Notes: generated by a model from the letters alone, not told the origin. Counted from the stretch's first letter, positions 50,991-61,405 are shown. The stretch: DNA of 64,000 bases from PALSA-270 sp963770245 (GCA_963770245.1 CAVYOX010000007.1:124001-188000); one strand, 5' to 3'. Numbers and translations: made by a program.

Positions 50991-51957
50991 GTTTGGGGGC
51001 AAGAGATCATTGGGATCATTCTGGGGCGCTGTCTCGAATCGCGGATCAGACCGAATGTTATCGAGTTCCAGCATCACCCGGACGACACGACTTGAGGCGA
51101 GCGTTCCTCGATAGCGCGATCCAGCCAGCGAAACGCCTCATCCCTCAGACCCAAAGTCGAATACATCCAGGCTAGAGATATTGGATCGAGTTTCCCGCGG
51201 ACCACTTCGTTCTCTGATCGACGGAGTTGCTAGTATCGCTCCATCTAGCCTAGCAGGCATGTTGGGGGTCAAGTTCCCGCGTCGCAGATCACACGAGGGT
51301 TCGACTCCCTCCGCCAACTGCTCCTCGCAGCGACTTCCCTTCGTCACGTGCGAGTAGCTAGAGCCTTGGTTACCACTACTAGGAACCATCCCACTTTGGC
51401 TCTACACGCGAAAGCCAGCGCATAGTGGAAGCCGGCGATGTGCGATCATTTTGGAGTCAAGTGGCGGCGCGTGCAGGCAGGTCTTTGACTTGAGCAAAAC
51501 TGACAACGAGTTTCCGAACCTTGAGGCATCCGTGGCGGAGGTAAGACGCCTGCGTGACGAAAATGCTCGGCTACGCGGCCTTTTAATCGAGCACAGTATA
51601 CGAATTGCTGAGTCTCGACCAACAAGTGGGATTCCTCAGACCCCTCAGACCATAAGCGCAGCGCGAGACGCCGGCTGGTCTGCATCGGGTACGGCGGAAC
51701 AGCGGATCGAACTATTTCGCAGACGGGCTCGGTGCGGACACGAGCTTTCAAGAGTGGCTAGTCGCGTACCAGGACGTCGGCATGGCCTTTGTCCAGTACA
51801 GCCCGAATGCGACGAAGTGGCCAAGCGGCGCCATATCTGTGTATTCAATTCCCGCCCCAAAAAAGCTCCGCCTGAGCGCTCCCGCAGGACACGGGGTGCC
51901 TGGGAACAGCATGCTGTTGCGGCGCCAATGAGGCAGAGGTTGGAGCGCCTGCGCCGT
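50991..51957. other. 1-kb stretch with coding relics, no intact gene
   Basis: Two pieces look formerly coding on the plus strand. Near 51485-51610 a coiled-coil stretch (NLEASVAEVRRLRDENARLRGLL) is followed by EQRIELF, a pattern seen at the start of some mobile-element primase-like proteins; this is weak. From about 51668 to 51930 another frame without a start codon reads GADTSFQEWLVAYQDVGMAF and PNATKWPSGAISVYSIPAPK, which is protein-like. At 51260-51319 a perfect T-arm-like hairpin (GAGGG-TTCGACT-CCCTC) occurs. Confidence 0.35.
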
Positions 51958-54048
51958 CTACGGAGCCATGCCCAACTGCCAGAACAGAAAACTCAGCTCA
52001 TCGGTCGAATCGCCGATGCTTTGCGTGACGGATCGACCGGCCGAGTGTCCGGCGGTGAGCTCATAGCGCAGAAGTACGGGACGATCCGAGGCGGTATCGG
52101 CTTGCAGCAATGCCGCCATCTTGCGCGCATGGAGCGGTGCCACGCGGGTGTCGCCATCTCCTGTCATGAACAACACCGCGGGATACTTGATCCCCGGTTT
52201 GACGTGATGGTAGGGCGAATAGGCATAGAGCCACTTGAACTGCTCGGCATCGTCCGCCGACCCATATTCCGAAACCCAAAACTGCGCCTCCATAAACTTG
52301 TCATAGCGCAACATATCGAGCAGAGGATGCCAGCAGACAACGGCCTGGTACAATTCCGGGCGCTGGGTCAGCGCCGCTCCCACCAGCAACCCGCCATTGC
52401 TGCCGCCGAGTATGGCAAGCTTCGACGGCTGGGTATATTTGTTCTGGATCAGCCATTCCGAAGCAGCGATGAAATCATCGAATACGTTCTGTTTCTTATC
52501 CCTCATCCCGGCCAGGTGCCAGGCCTCGCCGAACTCCCCACCGCCCCGCAGATTGGCCAGCGCATAGACTCCTCCTCGCTCCACCCATAGGATGGCATCG
52601 GGATCAAAGTCTGGCGTGTTGTTGACCGTGAAGCCGCCATACCCCGTCAACAACGTTGGACTGGACCGGTCCAGCTGCAGGCCTTTGGCGTGCAGCAGAA
52701 ACATGGGAACCTTGGTGCCGTCCTTGGAGGCAAACCAGACTTGTTGCAGTTCAAACTTTGAGTTGTCTACCGGAGCCTTCACTTGTGCCCACACGGACTG
52801 CTGGGCCGTGGCGGTGTCATAGCGATAGATCGTGGGTGGGATGGCGAAGGAGGAATAGCGGATGAAGGCGTCGCGATTCTCCCACTTCGTTTGCAAATCA
52901 TAAGCTGACCCAAGAGCCGGAAACGACATCTCACTCACCAGTTTTCCATCGGGCCGGAAGATCTTTATCTGAGAGCTGACATTCCGAACATAGGTGACGA
53001 GAATTCTTCCTCCGGCGAGCGCCACATTGTCGATCGCCGTGTCGCTTTCGGGGACGACCTCGCGCCACCGGTCGCGAGCCGGGTTAGCGAAATCGACCGC
53101 CAGCACCCGCCCATGCGGGGCCTTCCAGTTGGTGTGCAGGAACAACTGATCGCCTCCGGGAAAGGCAAAAAACCTGGCGTCGAGATCTTTCACCAGAGGC
53201 TCGATCGGTCCCTTCTTGGTCAGGTCTTGCGACCAGATCTCGGTCTTGTCGGCGGAGGAGCCATGCAACACCTGAATGATCAAATGGCGGCCGTCTTCTG
53301 AAGGGTCAGCCACTACCGCCGCTTCCTTGGTGTAGCCTTTCCCGAACACCTCCAGATCGGTGGCCGCTTCAGACCCCATTTTGTGAAACCGGACCCGCGG
53401 TCCATCCTCAGCCATCAAGGAGTAGTAAAGACCGCTGCCATCGGGCAGGAACGATAGGTCAAAGTAGACCTTCTCGGGCAAACGGTCCGCCAAGTCGCGA
53501 CGCGCATCGACATCGAAGAAATGTACGGCGGTCTCATCCTTGCCTCCGGCACGAATCACATAGGCCAGGACGCGGCCGTCTTGCGATACGTCGAAGATGT
53601 CGACATTGGTGGAATGGTCCGGGCTCATCGGTTGCGGATCGATCAGCACTTGTTCCGGTCCGCTGTCACCCTGGCGCATGTAGATGGCGTAGAGTTCTTG
53701 GTCCGCCAGGCGCTTGCGATAGAAATAGCGACCGTTTCGCTCAAAAGGCGAGCGAACGCTCTCCACTTTCTCCAATTCGCTGAGTCGCTTCTCCACCGGT
53801 TGCCGTCCGGGCCACCGATCCAATAACGAATGAGTGTAGGAATTCTCCTCCTGGATCCAGGCTCGCGTCTCTGGACTGTTTTGATCTTCGAGCCACCTGT
53901 AGGGGTCGGTGACGGTGACGCCGTGCAGCACTTCCCGGACATTGTCGGTCCGCGTTCGGGGTGGACCCTGCCTGGGCTCGAGGTTCTGGTCTTGACCAAA
54001 CGATAGGCAAGTGAGGAGCGAAATCACGGCGCCAAGGGTACGGTTCAT
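51958..54048 (-). CDS. S9A prolyl oligopeptidase
   Basis: About 696 aa from 54048 (MNRTLGAVISLLTCLSFGQ), preceded by GGAGAAG; a signal peptide implies export. The seven-bladed propeller covers about 70-410 (DPYRWLEDQNSPETRAWIQEEN marks the family N-terminus). The catalytic hydrolase domain shows GGFTVNNTPDFDP, RGGGEFGEAWH, nucleophile Ser in LGGSNGGLLVGA, Asp in TGDGDTRV and His in TAGHSAGRS. It cleaves after proline in short peptides, with the propeller gating access. It complements the exported M28 and sedolisin proteases in peptide use. Single gene. Confidence 0.95.
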   Translation of the reverse strand: MNRTLGAVISLLTCLSFGQDQNLEPRQGPPRTRTDNVREVLHGVTVTDPYRWLEDQNSPETRAWIQEENSYTHSLLDRWPGRQPVEKRLSELEKVESVRSPFERNGRYFYRKRLADQELYAIYMRQGDSGPEQVLIDPQPMSPDHSTNVDIFDVSQDGRVLAYVIRAGGKDETAVHFFDVDARRDLADRLPEKVYFDLSFLPDGSGLYYSLMAEDGPRVRFHKMGSEAATDLEVFGKGYTKEAAVVADPSEDGRHLIIQVLHGSSADKTEIWSQDLTKKGPIEPLVKDLDARFFAFPGGDQLFLHTNWKAPHGRVLAVDFANPARDRWREVVPESDTAIDNVALAGGRILVTYVRNVSSQIKIFRPDGKLVSEMSFPALGSAYDLQTKWENRDAFIRYSSFAIPPTIYRYDTATAQQSVWAQVKAPVDNSKFELQQVWFASKDGTKVPMFLLHAKGLQLDRSSPTLLTGYGGFTVNNTPDFDPDAILWVERGGVYALANLRGGGEFGEAWHLAGMRDKKQNVFDDFIAASEWLIQNKYTQPSKLAILGGSNGGLLVGAALTQRPELYQAVVCWHPLLDMLRYDKFMEAQFWVSEYGSADDAEQFKWLYAYSPYHHVKPGIKYPAVLFMTGDGDTRVAPLHARKMAALLQADTASDRPVLLRYELTAGHSAGRSVTQSIGDSTDELSFLFWQLGMAP

Positions 54049-54348
54049 TTTTCTTCTCCGGGAAGGCATCCTGGTCGGGGCATTACCAAGACCCGAGTGG
54101 TAACCAAAGTCGCCCGATGCTGTCTATTTTAGGCGGCCACCCCAAGATCCGCCCTAGCCAGGTTGATCGAGGGTCCGTATTATGATCCTCCATGACCCAC
54201 CCGGCCACCCGATCGGGCGCCGCGAACGCGAAAATGGTTGGGCACTCCAGGTCTAGCCTGGGCTAGCGTCGCCCTTGAACCGCACCACTCTTTCTCGCGA
54301 AGAGAGAGTCGAGTAAGAAATATTAAAGAACAAGGGGGTATCTGCTCG

Positions 54349-55230
54349 ATGGAAACCATCTTCTCCCGTCGCAACTTTGTCCGCTCCAGTGCCCTGGCGG
54401 CAGCCGCCTCGCTGGTTTCAGCCCCTTCTGCCTCCGCGTCGGTTGAGACTCCGGTCGCGAACGATCGGGCGTCGCCCGTGCGGCTCGGACTCGCCAGCTA
54501 CACGTTCCGCAACTTTACCCGGTCGCAGCTGATCGATTTCATGAAGCAGCTGAACCTCACCACCCTCAACCCGAAAGATGTGAAGGATCATCTGCCGATC
54601 GACCCGCCAGAGGAAGCGAAAGCACTGGCGGACTATGCCGCCGCCGGCATCCAGCTCCATGCTACCGGGGTGATCTACTTCGCAAAGAATGAAGATGAGG
54701 ACATTCACGCCAAGTTCGAGTATTGCAAGCGAGCGGGCATTCCCATAGTGGTTGCCGGCGACCCCTCGCCCGAGACCTTGCCGCGGATCGAGAGGTTTGT
54801 GAAGCAGTATGACATCCGTGTCGCGATTCACAATCACGGTCCAGAGGACAAGCTATGGGCTTCGCCGCTCGACGTTCTGAAGGGCATCGGGAACCTGGAC
54901 CCCCGCATTGGATGCTGCATCGATGTGGGGCATACGGTGCGCGCCGGCACCGATGTGTTGCAGGCTATCCACGCCGTCGGATCGCGGCTCTATAACGTGC
55001 ACATGAAGGATCTAACCGATTTTCGGAGCAAGGAAAGCCAGGTCGCGGTCGGAGAAGGCGCGATGCCGGTGCGTGCGATCTTCGAAGCTCTGATCTCGAC
55101 CCAGTACACAGGGTTCGTGGATCTCGAATATGAAGTGCACGCCGATGATCCGTTGCCGGGGGTCGCCAGCAGCTTTGCCTACATGCGCGGTGTTCTCGCA
55201 GGCATGGGATACGCCAGGGCAACAGAATAG
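54349..55230 (+). CDS. Tat-exported sugar phosphate isomerase/epimerase-like TIM barrel
   Basis: 293 aa from METIFSRRNFVRSSALAAAASLVSA, a twin-arginine signal (SRRNFV). The longer frame from 54238 lacks homologous residues. AP_endonuc_2/xylose-isomerase-like barrel: LGLASYTFRNFTRSQL, AIHNHGPEDK, IGCCIDVGHTVRAG, YNVHMKDLTDF and FVDLEYEV give the metal-binding Glu/Asp/His set. Secreted members occur in glycan-using bacteria; the substrate is unknown. It may act on sugars in the periplasm. Confidence 0.87.
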   Translation: METIFSRRNFVRSSALAAAASLVSAPSASASVETPVANDRASPVRLGLASYTFRNFTRSQLIDFMKQLNLTTLNPKDVKDHLPIDPPEEAKALADYAAAGIQLHATGVIYFAKNEDEDIHAKFEYCKRAGIPIVVAGDPSPETLPRIERFVKQYDIRVAIHNHGPEDKLWASPLDVLKGIGNLDPRIGCCIDVGHTVRAGTDVLQAIHAVGSRLYNVHMKDLTDFRSKESQVAVGEGAMPVRAIFEALISTQYTGFVDLEYEVHADDPLPGVASSFAYMRGVLAGMGYARATE

Positions 55231-55480
55231 CGTGAGGTGGCTTCTCGCGAATTGCCCGTCAGGCCTTCGCCGGCTGGCGCGGCCGGAGAGGGGTGATGTG
55301 GCTGAGAAAAGCGGCAGGAAATTCTGCTGCTACAGTGGGGTTCCGGCAGGCGGCCGACTAGAAGGATGAAAGGACGTCAGCTTTCCCCGCGTCCCGTATG
55401 GCGCGTGCCGGACAACCGCAAGCGCAACCCTAGATTTTGAACCTCCATGCCGGGTTGAAATCCCCGGGCGCAGGCCACCG

Positions 55481-57343
55481 ATGAGAAATCGTCTCAAACC
55501 GCGAAGCACCGCTCCCGCAGTCCTCATCGTGAAGAGTCTTCTAGCCGCATGGGTCAGCCCGGGAACGGTGCTCCTTGTCCTCGGTCTGGTTCTCGCAGGG
55601 ATCGGACAAGTGCAGCCTTCGTACCCGCAAACAGCGGGGGCGGGTCATAAAAGCGCAAAAGAATCGCCCGACAGAACTGCGAGCGGACCGGTCGGGAGCT
55701 ATCCGGAATTGGTGGACATTACAGCTTCGACCGGCATTCAGTTCGAACATCTCTCGAGCCCTGAACAGAAATTCATTGTGGAATCGATGAGCGGAGGCGT
55801 AGCCCTGATCGATTATGACCGCGACGGCTGGCCTGATATTTATTTCACCAATGCCCAGAGCGTCGATATGGCTCTCCAGGGTCGGAAGGCGCGCAGCGCG
55901 CTCTATCACAACAATCGCGATGGGACATTTACCGATGTAACGGACAAAGCCGGCGTGGGGTATCCCTGCTGGGCCATGGGGGCGGCGGTAGGGGACTACA
56001 ACAACGACGGATGGCCTGACCTGCTGGTGACCTGTTTTGGCGGGGTGGTGCTCTATCGCAACAACGGCGATGGCACCTTCACCGACGTGACCAAAAGTGC
56101 CGGGCTCGGTGGCGACACCGAGTGGGCCACAGGAGCTGCTTTTGGGGATTATGACGGCGACGGCTGGGACGACCTCTTCGTGGCCCATTATGTGGATTTT
56201 CGCTTGAACGATATGGCGGCATTTGGTTCGAGCGACACCTGCAAATATCTGGGCATCGATGTGCAATGCGGGCCGCGCGGCTTAAAGGGATCTCCGGACA
56301 ATCTGTACCACAACAACCGGGATGGAACCTTCACCGATGTTTCCCAGAAATCTGGCGTGGGTGATCCGGAGCACCGCTATGGCCTGACGGCGCTCTGGTC
56401 GGACTTGGACAACGACGGCAAACTGGATCTTCTGGTCGCCAATGACGGCCAGCCGAACTATCTTTATCGGAGTGATGGCGCGGGCAAATTCGTGGACGCG
56501 GGTTTTTCTTCCGGGGTGGCGCTCGATGCCGATGGCGCTGCCCAGGCCAATATGGGAGTTGCCCTGGGCGACTTTCAGCATACCGGACGCATGTCTCTAT
56601 TGATTTCGCACTTTGACAACGAGTACGCCGCCTTCTATCGCAATGATGGAGACCTGACTTTTACCGATATCTCGATGGCTTCGGGGGTTGCGCAGGGCAC
56701 CCGCGGGTATGTGGGGTGGGGAGATGCGTTTGTCGATTTCGACAACGATGGCTGGGCGGATTTTTTCCTGGTCAACGGACACGTGTATCCGCAGGTGGAC
56801 AGCCTCCATTCCAACCTGAGGTACTTGGAGCCCAAGCTGCTGTTTTTGAATCAGCATGGCGGAACTTTCAAGGACATCAGCAAGCTGGCAGGAGCAGCGA
56901 TCCAGGTTCCCCAGGTCAGCCGCGGATTGGCGGTGGGCGACCTCTTCAACGATGGCAAGCTCGAAGCGGTGGTCGAGAATCTGGTGGGCAGGCCCATGAT
57001 TCTGCGTCCCGAGGGCGGTCCGCGGAATCACTGGATCAGCTTTCAGCTGGAGGGAGTCAAGAGTAATCGTTTGGCTTTGAACGCACGTGTGCGAGCGACA
57101 GCCGGCGACCTGGTGCAGTTGAGCGAAGTGATCAGCGGCGGCAGTTACCTGTCGCAGAACGACCTGCGCATCCATTTTGGGCTGGGCAAGCATGCCCGGG
57201 TTGATAAGGCAGTTGTCTTCTGGCCCGACGGGAGGGTGGAGACACTGACCAACCTGTCCGCCGACCGTTTCTATGCCATACGGGAAGGCGCGGGTGTGGT
57301 TTCATCGAAACCCCCGGAGGCTACCAGTGTGCAGCGGCCCTGA
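55481..57343 (+). CDS. CRTAC1 / ASPIC-UnbV FG-GAP repeat protein
   Basis: 620 aa. An N-terminal hydrophobic helix (GTVLLVLGLVLAGIGQ) anchors or exports it. It carries at least five FG-GAP/VCBS calcium-binding repeats: DYDRDGWPDIYF, DYNNDGWPDLLV, DYDGDGWDDLFV, DLDNDGKLDLLV, DFDNDGWADFFL. The C-terminal UnbV domain is IHFGLGKHARVDKAVVFWPDGRVETL. Such proteins are extracellular beta-propellers for binding carbohydrate or protein. They are numerous in Acidobacteriota, where they often lie near TonB-dependent receptors, as here. Confidence 0.93.
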   Translation: MRNRLKPRSTAPAVLIVKSLLAAWVSPGTVLLVLGLVLAGIGQVQPSYPQTAGAGHKSAKESPDRTASGPVGSYPELVDITASTGIQFEHLSSPEQKFIVESMSGGVALIDYDRDGWPDIYFTNAQSVDMALQGRKARSALYHNNRDGTFTDVTDKAGVGYPCWAMGAAVGDYNNDGWPDLLVTCFGGVVLYRNNGDGTFTDVTKSAGLGGDTEWATGAAFGDYDGDGWDDLFVAHYVDFRLNDMAAFGSSDTCKYLGIDVQCGPRGLKGSPDNLYHNNRDGTFTDVSQKSGVGDPEHRYGLTALWSDLDNDGKLDLLVANDGQPNYLYRSDGAGKFVDAGFSSGVALDADGAAQANMGVALGDFQHTGRMSLLISHFDNEYAAFYRNDGDLTFTDISMASGVAQGTRGYVGWGDAFVDFDNDGWADFFLVNGHVYPQVDSLHSNLRYLEPKLLFLNQHGGTFKDISKLAGAAIQVPQVSRGLAVGDLFNDGKLEAVVENLVGRPMILRPEGGPRNHWISFQLEGVKSNRLALNARVRATAGDLVQLSEVISGGSYLSQNDLRIHFGLGKHARVDKAVVFWPDGRVETLTNLSADRFYAIREGAGVVSSKPPEATSVQRP

Positions 57344-57514
57344 GCCTCGGCGAGGAGCCGCGACAGTCTGCGGGACGCGAGTTGCCGAGGAACGGAGCCA
57401 ACCGAACCGCGAAGCGCCGCCCCGAAGTCTCAAATGAGTAAAGGGTTACGTGCGTCCCTCCCAGAAACGGCTCGGCAACGGGAAGGGCCCGTCGGAACCA
57501 TAGGCAGGCAGAAC

Positions 57515-57755
57515 GAAAACGATTACTCAGGATGCTCTCTAGACTGGCCGATTCCGCGGTCTGCGAGAAGCGCTTGGGATCTCCAGGGCGGTGAGGCCCG
57601 GGGCCCTGCACCCATTGCAAATACGTTGCAAATAGAGGTACGGCCTCGCGATTTTCACGTGAAAACACGCCCTGTTGCCGCTGCTTCGAAAATACGTCTT
57701 GACAAGCTCATAGCAAAGGAGATAAAAATTTTCCGGTTCCGAGAAAACGATTACT
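57515..57755 (+). promoter_or_regulatory. regulatory region of the TonB-dependent receptor gene
   Basis: In the 532-bp gap before the receptor gene several repeats cluster: GAAAACGATTACT twice (57515-57527, 57743-57755); TTGCAAATA twice at 11-bp spacing (57615-57623, 57626-57634); and the perfect 14-bp palindrome TTTTCACGTGAAAA (57652-57665). The latter has the size and symmetry of a dimeric repressor operator. Function is inferred from position; no matching regulator gene is nearby. Confidence 0.5.
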
Positions 57756-57875
57756 GATCAAGAGCTTGCGGCTGCGCCTCGCGACGCGCTTTGCACAGCA
57801 GATCCGAAAACGACGGCTGAAGCGATCGCGGCCCAAAAGGGTGGGACACATAAGCGTGGGAAAGGAAGGCAAACT

Positions 57876-60800
57876 ATGAATCATGTCACGATCCAGAGTC
57901 GGCGTATCCCGAGGTTTTCGGGGGCGAAAAGACCGGCATGGAGTTTTCTGGCAGTGCTGTTCGCGTTCGTCGCGATGCTCCTAGTCCTCGCAACCGGTGC
58001 TTGGGGGCAGGATAACGCCTCTGTCACCGGAACCGTGTCGGATGCCACCGGAGCGGTGGTGGCGAACGCCAGCATCTCTCTCACCAACACTGCGACCGGT
58101 CAAATAAGACAGGTCACGTCGAACACGGCTGGAGCCTATCTCTTTCCAAACGTGGGTGTCGGTCGCTACACGCTCGAAGCATCCGTGCAGGGTTTTCAGA
58201 AGTACACCAAAACTGACATTCAGGTGAACGTCGATCAGACTCTGAAAGAGGATGTCTCCCTGAAGGTCGGCAACACCCAAGAAACAGTGAGCGTCGAAGC
58301 GGACGCCTTGCAGGTGCAGTCGGAAACCAACGAGGTCAGCAATCTGATCAGTGGCCAACAGGTATCGCAGTTGGCGACCAATGGCCGCAATGTCACCTCC
58401 CTGGCCGCCCTGGGAATGGGAACCTCCACCAACTTGCCGTCTTTCAGCGGGGTGAACGCTCTGACCAGCGCGAACGGCATCAGTTTCAATGGTACCCGCG
58501 TAACCCACAACATCTACCTTCTGGACGGAGGCGAGCTGAATGATCGTGGCTGTGGTGGCTGCTTCAGCTCCCTGCCCTCGATTGATGCGCTCTCTGAATT
58601 CCAGACGCTCGATAGCAACTACGGACCCGACTACGGCATCGGCTCGGGCGGAACCATCCTGATGGTCATCAAGTCCGGCACCTCGCAATTCCACGGATCC
58701 TTGTGGGAGTTCAACCGGAATGAGGACTTCGGCGCCAACAATTATTTCGTCAACGCCGCGCATCAGGCGAAGCCCGAGTTCCGGCTGAATGTACCCGGCG
58801 GCAATTTCAGCGGTCCGCTCGGCAAGAAGACGTTCTTCTTTGTGAATGAAGAGTGGCGCCGGCTCATCCAGGGCAGTACGCCCCAGGTGAGAAACACCAT
58901 CCCCCTCGCCGATTTTCCCAGCGCCGGCAACCCATTGGCCTATGTCCTTCCGCCCGGCGACACGAAGATCCCGGTTGTTCCCGCGACCACGGATCCAGCA
59001 AAATTGGCTCTCTACGCGACCGATGGTTTGACGCCCGGAAGTCCGTTCCCCGGGAACACGATTCCCGCCAACCTGATCGACCAAAACGCAGTCCTCGAAA
59101 TGAACGCGGGTACCTTCCCCAAGCCGAATTTGGGCACCAATCAATACCTCTCGTCCATTCCTCAACCGACCAACGTTCGGGAAGACGTGGTTCGCATCGA
59201 CCACACCATTAACAGCAAGTTCCAGCTGATGGGCCATTACCTCCACGACGCGGTCACGCAGACCTACTACCCGCCCTTGTGGGGACCTGGTAACGACTAT
59301 CCGACGGTGGGCACGTCCATGCTCAACCCGTCCTGGTCATCGACTCTCAAATTGACGCAGACGTATTCGCCTTCGTTGCTCAACGAAACCACCTTCCTTT
59401 TCAGCGGCAACACCATCCACCTCAGTCCTGTCGCCGGCGTCGGCGGCTCCTTTACCCAGCCCAGCGGCTGGACGGCCACATCCTTTTTCCCGCTCTCCCT
59501 CAATGACGGCGCCCGCCTGCCGGAAATCGACCTGGGTGCGCCGTACGGTACCACGTGGACGTCAAGCTACTATCCCTGGAAGAACTCCTATTTTGGCTAT
59601 GAGACCCGGGACGATCTGTCCTGGACCCACAGGAACCATCAGTTTAAGTTTGGCGCCAGTTGGTTGCACGATCCCAAGAATCAGCAACTGCAGGCCAACA
59701 CCCAGGGCACTGCCACGTTTAACAACACCTCGTTTTCGGACGATTCGTATGTGAACTTCCTGCTCGGTGATGCCTCCCAATTTCAACAGCTGCAGTTTCT
59801 GGCTGGCAAGCACTGGGTCAACAACAACTACGGCGCCTACGGCAATGACAACTGGCACATCACTCCCCGGTTGACCCTCAACCTCGGACTTCGTTTCGAC
59901 GGCTTGCCACATGCCTATGAGCGATATAACCAGTTCGCGAATTTCGTGACTGCGGACTACAACGCGGCGCTCGGTAATCCGGTCACTGCGGCTGGCACGC
60001 TCAACCCGGCTTCACTCACCACGTTCGGCGGTCAAAATTTCTATCTCAATGGCATCCGCGAGGCCGGCGTCAATGGCTTCCCCATTGGCAACGTGAAGAA
60101 CTACTACAACACTTGGGAACCGAGAGTCGGTTTTGCCTATAACCTGTTGGGAGATGGAAAGACGGTACTGCGCGGCGGCTTTGGAATATTCTATGAGCGC
60201 GTTCAGGGCAACGACGTGTACAACGCTGCTTTGAATCCGCCCTTTGCCTATCAGCCCCTCGCTACCAACGTTTACTTCTCGAGCCCAAACACCAGCGCCC
60301 TGACTGGAGCAACCACCACGCAGACGTTTCCCTCGATTATGCAAACTCTGGAATACAACTACCGGCCACCTGGCACCGCCCAGTTCAGCCTGGGTTTGCA
60401 GCGGCAACTCGCCCCGGCAGTCGTTGCCGTCCTGCAGTATGTCGGCTCTCGAGGCTGGGATCAGAGCGATGACCGGGGGATTAACAGTCTGCCTTTGACC
60501 GATCCTAACAACCCGGCGAACCCCTACGACCTTCGCGAGGGCGTCGCCGACGGCACACTAAACGCGAACCAATATCGAATCTTTCCTGGCTTCGCCGGCA
60601 TTCAGCAGCAGGAGAACGAGACCAACTTCAGCTACGACTCGCTCCAGGCCGGTCTGCGCGTCGAAAACCGGCATGGACTTACCGTGCAACTGGCCTACAC
60701 CTGGTCGCACGAGATCGACGAGGTCAGCAATGATCTCAACGCGATCTCCGATCCCTTTAACCTGAAGTATGACCGTGGGTCGGGAGCGTTCGACCGGCGT

Positions 60801-61346
60801 AACGTCTTCAACGCGAATTACGTCTACAACCTGCCGTTTTTCGCGCACACTTCCAACTCATTGCTGCACTCTACCCTGGGAGGATGGGAGTTCTCCGGGA
60901 TTACGGTCATAGAAACGGGAACGCCGATTGCCATTGGCTATGGACCCGATACCATTGGTCTGGGCGGCGGCGCGGACACCCCCATTAATAACCGTGCGAG
61001 CCTAGTGTCGGCGGTCACCTACCCAAAGACCGTGAATGCCTGGTTTAGCACCAGCTCGTTTGCGGCTCCCGTGGCTCCCTGGATGGGCGGTACGAATCAA
61101 GGTTTTGGCACTTCCAGGAAAGACGCAGTCTATGGACCGGGACTATTCAATTTCAACCTTTCTCTATTCAAGACCTTTGCCATCACGGAAAGAGTGAAAT
61201 TTGAAATGCGGTTCGAGTCCTTCAACACTTTCAACCACACGGAATTCAACGGTGTCGACACGGGCTTTACCGACGGCAACTTTGGAGCCGTGACCTCGAC
61301 CTATGATCCTCGCACCCTGCAGCTGGGCGCGAAGTTAAGCTTCTGA
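57876..61346 (+). CDS. Oar-type TonB-dependent outer-membrane receptor
   Basis: 1156 aa; AAGGAAGG before the ATG; signal peptide ends ATGAWGQD. Order: carboxypeptidase-regulatory-like domain (about 45-130, ASVTGTVSDATGAVVANASISLTN), plug (about 135-260, LDGGELNDRG..SNYGPDYGIGSGGTILMVIKSGTSQFHGSLWEF) and a 22-strand barrel to the end (SFNTFNHTEFNGVD...LQLGAKLSF). Typical acidobacterial receptor for uptake or binding of polymers or peptides. No TonB box is obvious. Its position between CRTAC1 and araA suggests a glycan substrate. The strong terminator follows it. Confidence 0.95.
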   Translation: MNHVTIQSRRIPRFSGAKRPAWSFLAVLFAFVAMLLVLATGAWGQDNASVTGTVSDATGAVVANASISLTNTATGQIRQVTSNTAGAYLFPNVGVGRYTLEASVQGFQKYTKTDIQVNVDQTLKEDVSLKVGNTQETVSVEADALQVQSETNEVSNLISGQQVSQLATNGRNVTSLAALGMGTSTNLPSFSGVNALTSANGISFNGTRVTHNIYLLDGGELNDRGCGGCFSSLPSIDALSEFQTLDSNYGPDYGIGSGGTILMVIKSGTSQFHGSLWEFNRNEDFGANNYFVNAAHQAKPEFRLNVPGGNFSGPLGKKTFFFVNEEWRRLIQGSTPQVRNTIPLADFPSAGNPLAYVLPPGDTKIPVVPATTDPAKLALYATDGLTPGSPFPGNTIPANLIDQNAVLEMNAGTFPKPNLGTNQYLSSIPQPTNVREDVVRIDHTINSKFQLMGHYLHDAVTQTYYPPLWGPGNDYPTVGTSMLNPSWSSTLKLTQTYSPSLLNETTFLFSGNTIHLSPVAGVGGSFTQPSGWTATSFFPLSLNDGARLPEIDLGAPYGTTWTSSYYPWKNSYFGYETRDDLSWTHRNHQFKFGASWLHDPKNQQLQANTQGTATFNNTSFSDDSYVNFLLGDASQFQQLQFLAGKHWVNNNYGAYGNDNWHITPRLTLNLGLRFDGLPHAYERYNQFANFVTADYNAALGNPVTAAGTLNPASLTTFGGQNFYLNGIREAGVNGFPIGNVKNYYNTWEPRVGFAYNLLGDGKTVLRGGFGIFYERVQGNDVYNAALNPPFAYQPLATNVYFSSPNTSALTGATTTQTFPSIMQTLEYNYRPPGTAQFSLGLQRQLAPAVVAVLQYVGSRGWDQSDDRGINSLPLTDPNNPANPYDLREGVADGTLNANQYRIFPGFAGIQQQENETNFSYDSLQAGLRVENRHGLTVQLAYTWSHEIDEVSNDLNAISDPFNLKYDRGSGAFDRRNVFNANYVYNLPFFAHTSNSLLHSTLGGWEFSGITVIETGTPIAIGYGPDTIGLGGGADTPINNRASLVSAVTYPKTVNAWFSTSSFAAPVAPWMGGTNQGFGTSRKDAVYGPGLFNFNLSLFKTFAITERVKFEMRFESFNTFNHTEFNGVDTGFTDGNFGAVTSTYDPRTLQLGAKLSF

Positions 61347-61366
61347 GGTCGAGCTACCTTTAACCT

Positions 61367-61405
61367 GGGCGCGGCGGGCAAATTCCCTCCGCGCCCAATC
61401 TTTTT
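61367..61405 (+). terminator. intrinsic terminator of the receptor gene
   Basis: GGGCGCGG (61367-61374) pairs with CCGCGCCC (61389-61396), with an inner GGG/CCC pair, followed by AATCTTTTT. Perfect 8-bp GC-rich stem, 20 bp after the stop codon. Confidence 0.85.

Noticed and set aside
51260..51319. Possible tRNA gene
   Set aside because: A perfect T arm exists, but the span is only about 60 nt, the acceptor has a mismatch and no D arm or clear anticodon arm can be drawn.
51451..52590. 379-codon plus-strand frame
   Set aside because: From 51958 on it is antisense to the prolyl oligopeptidase gene with catalytic motifs in the other frame. Only its first part may be a coding relic.
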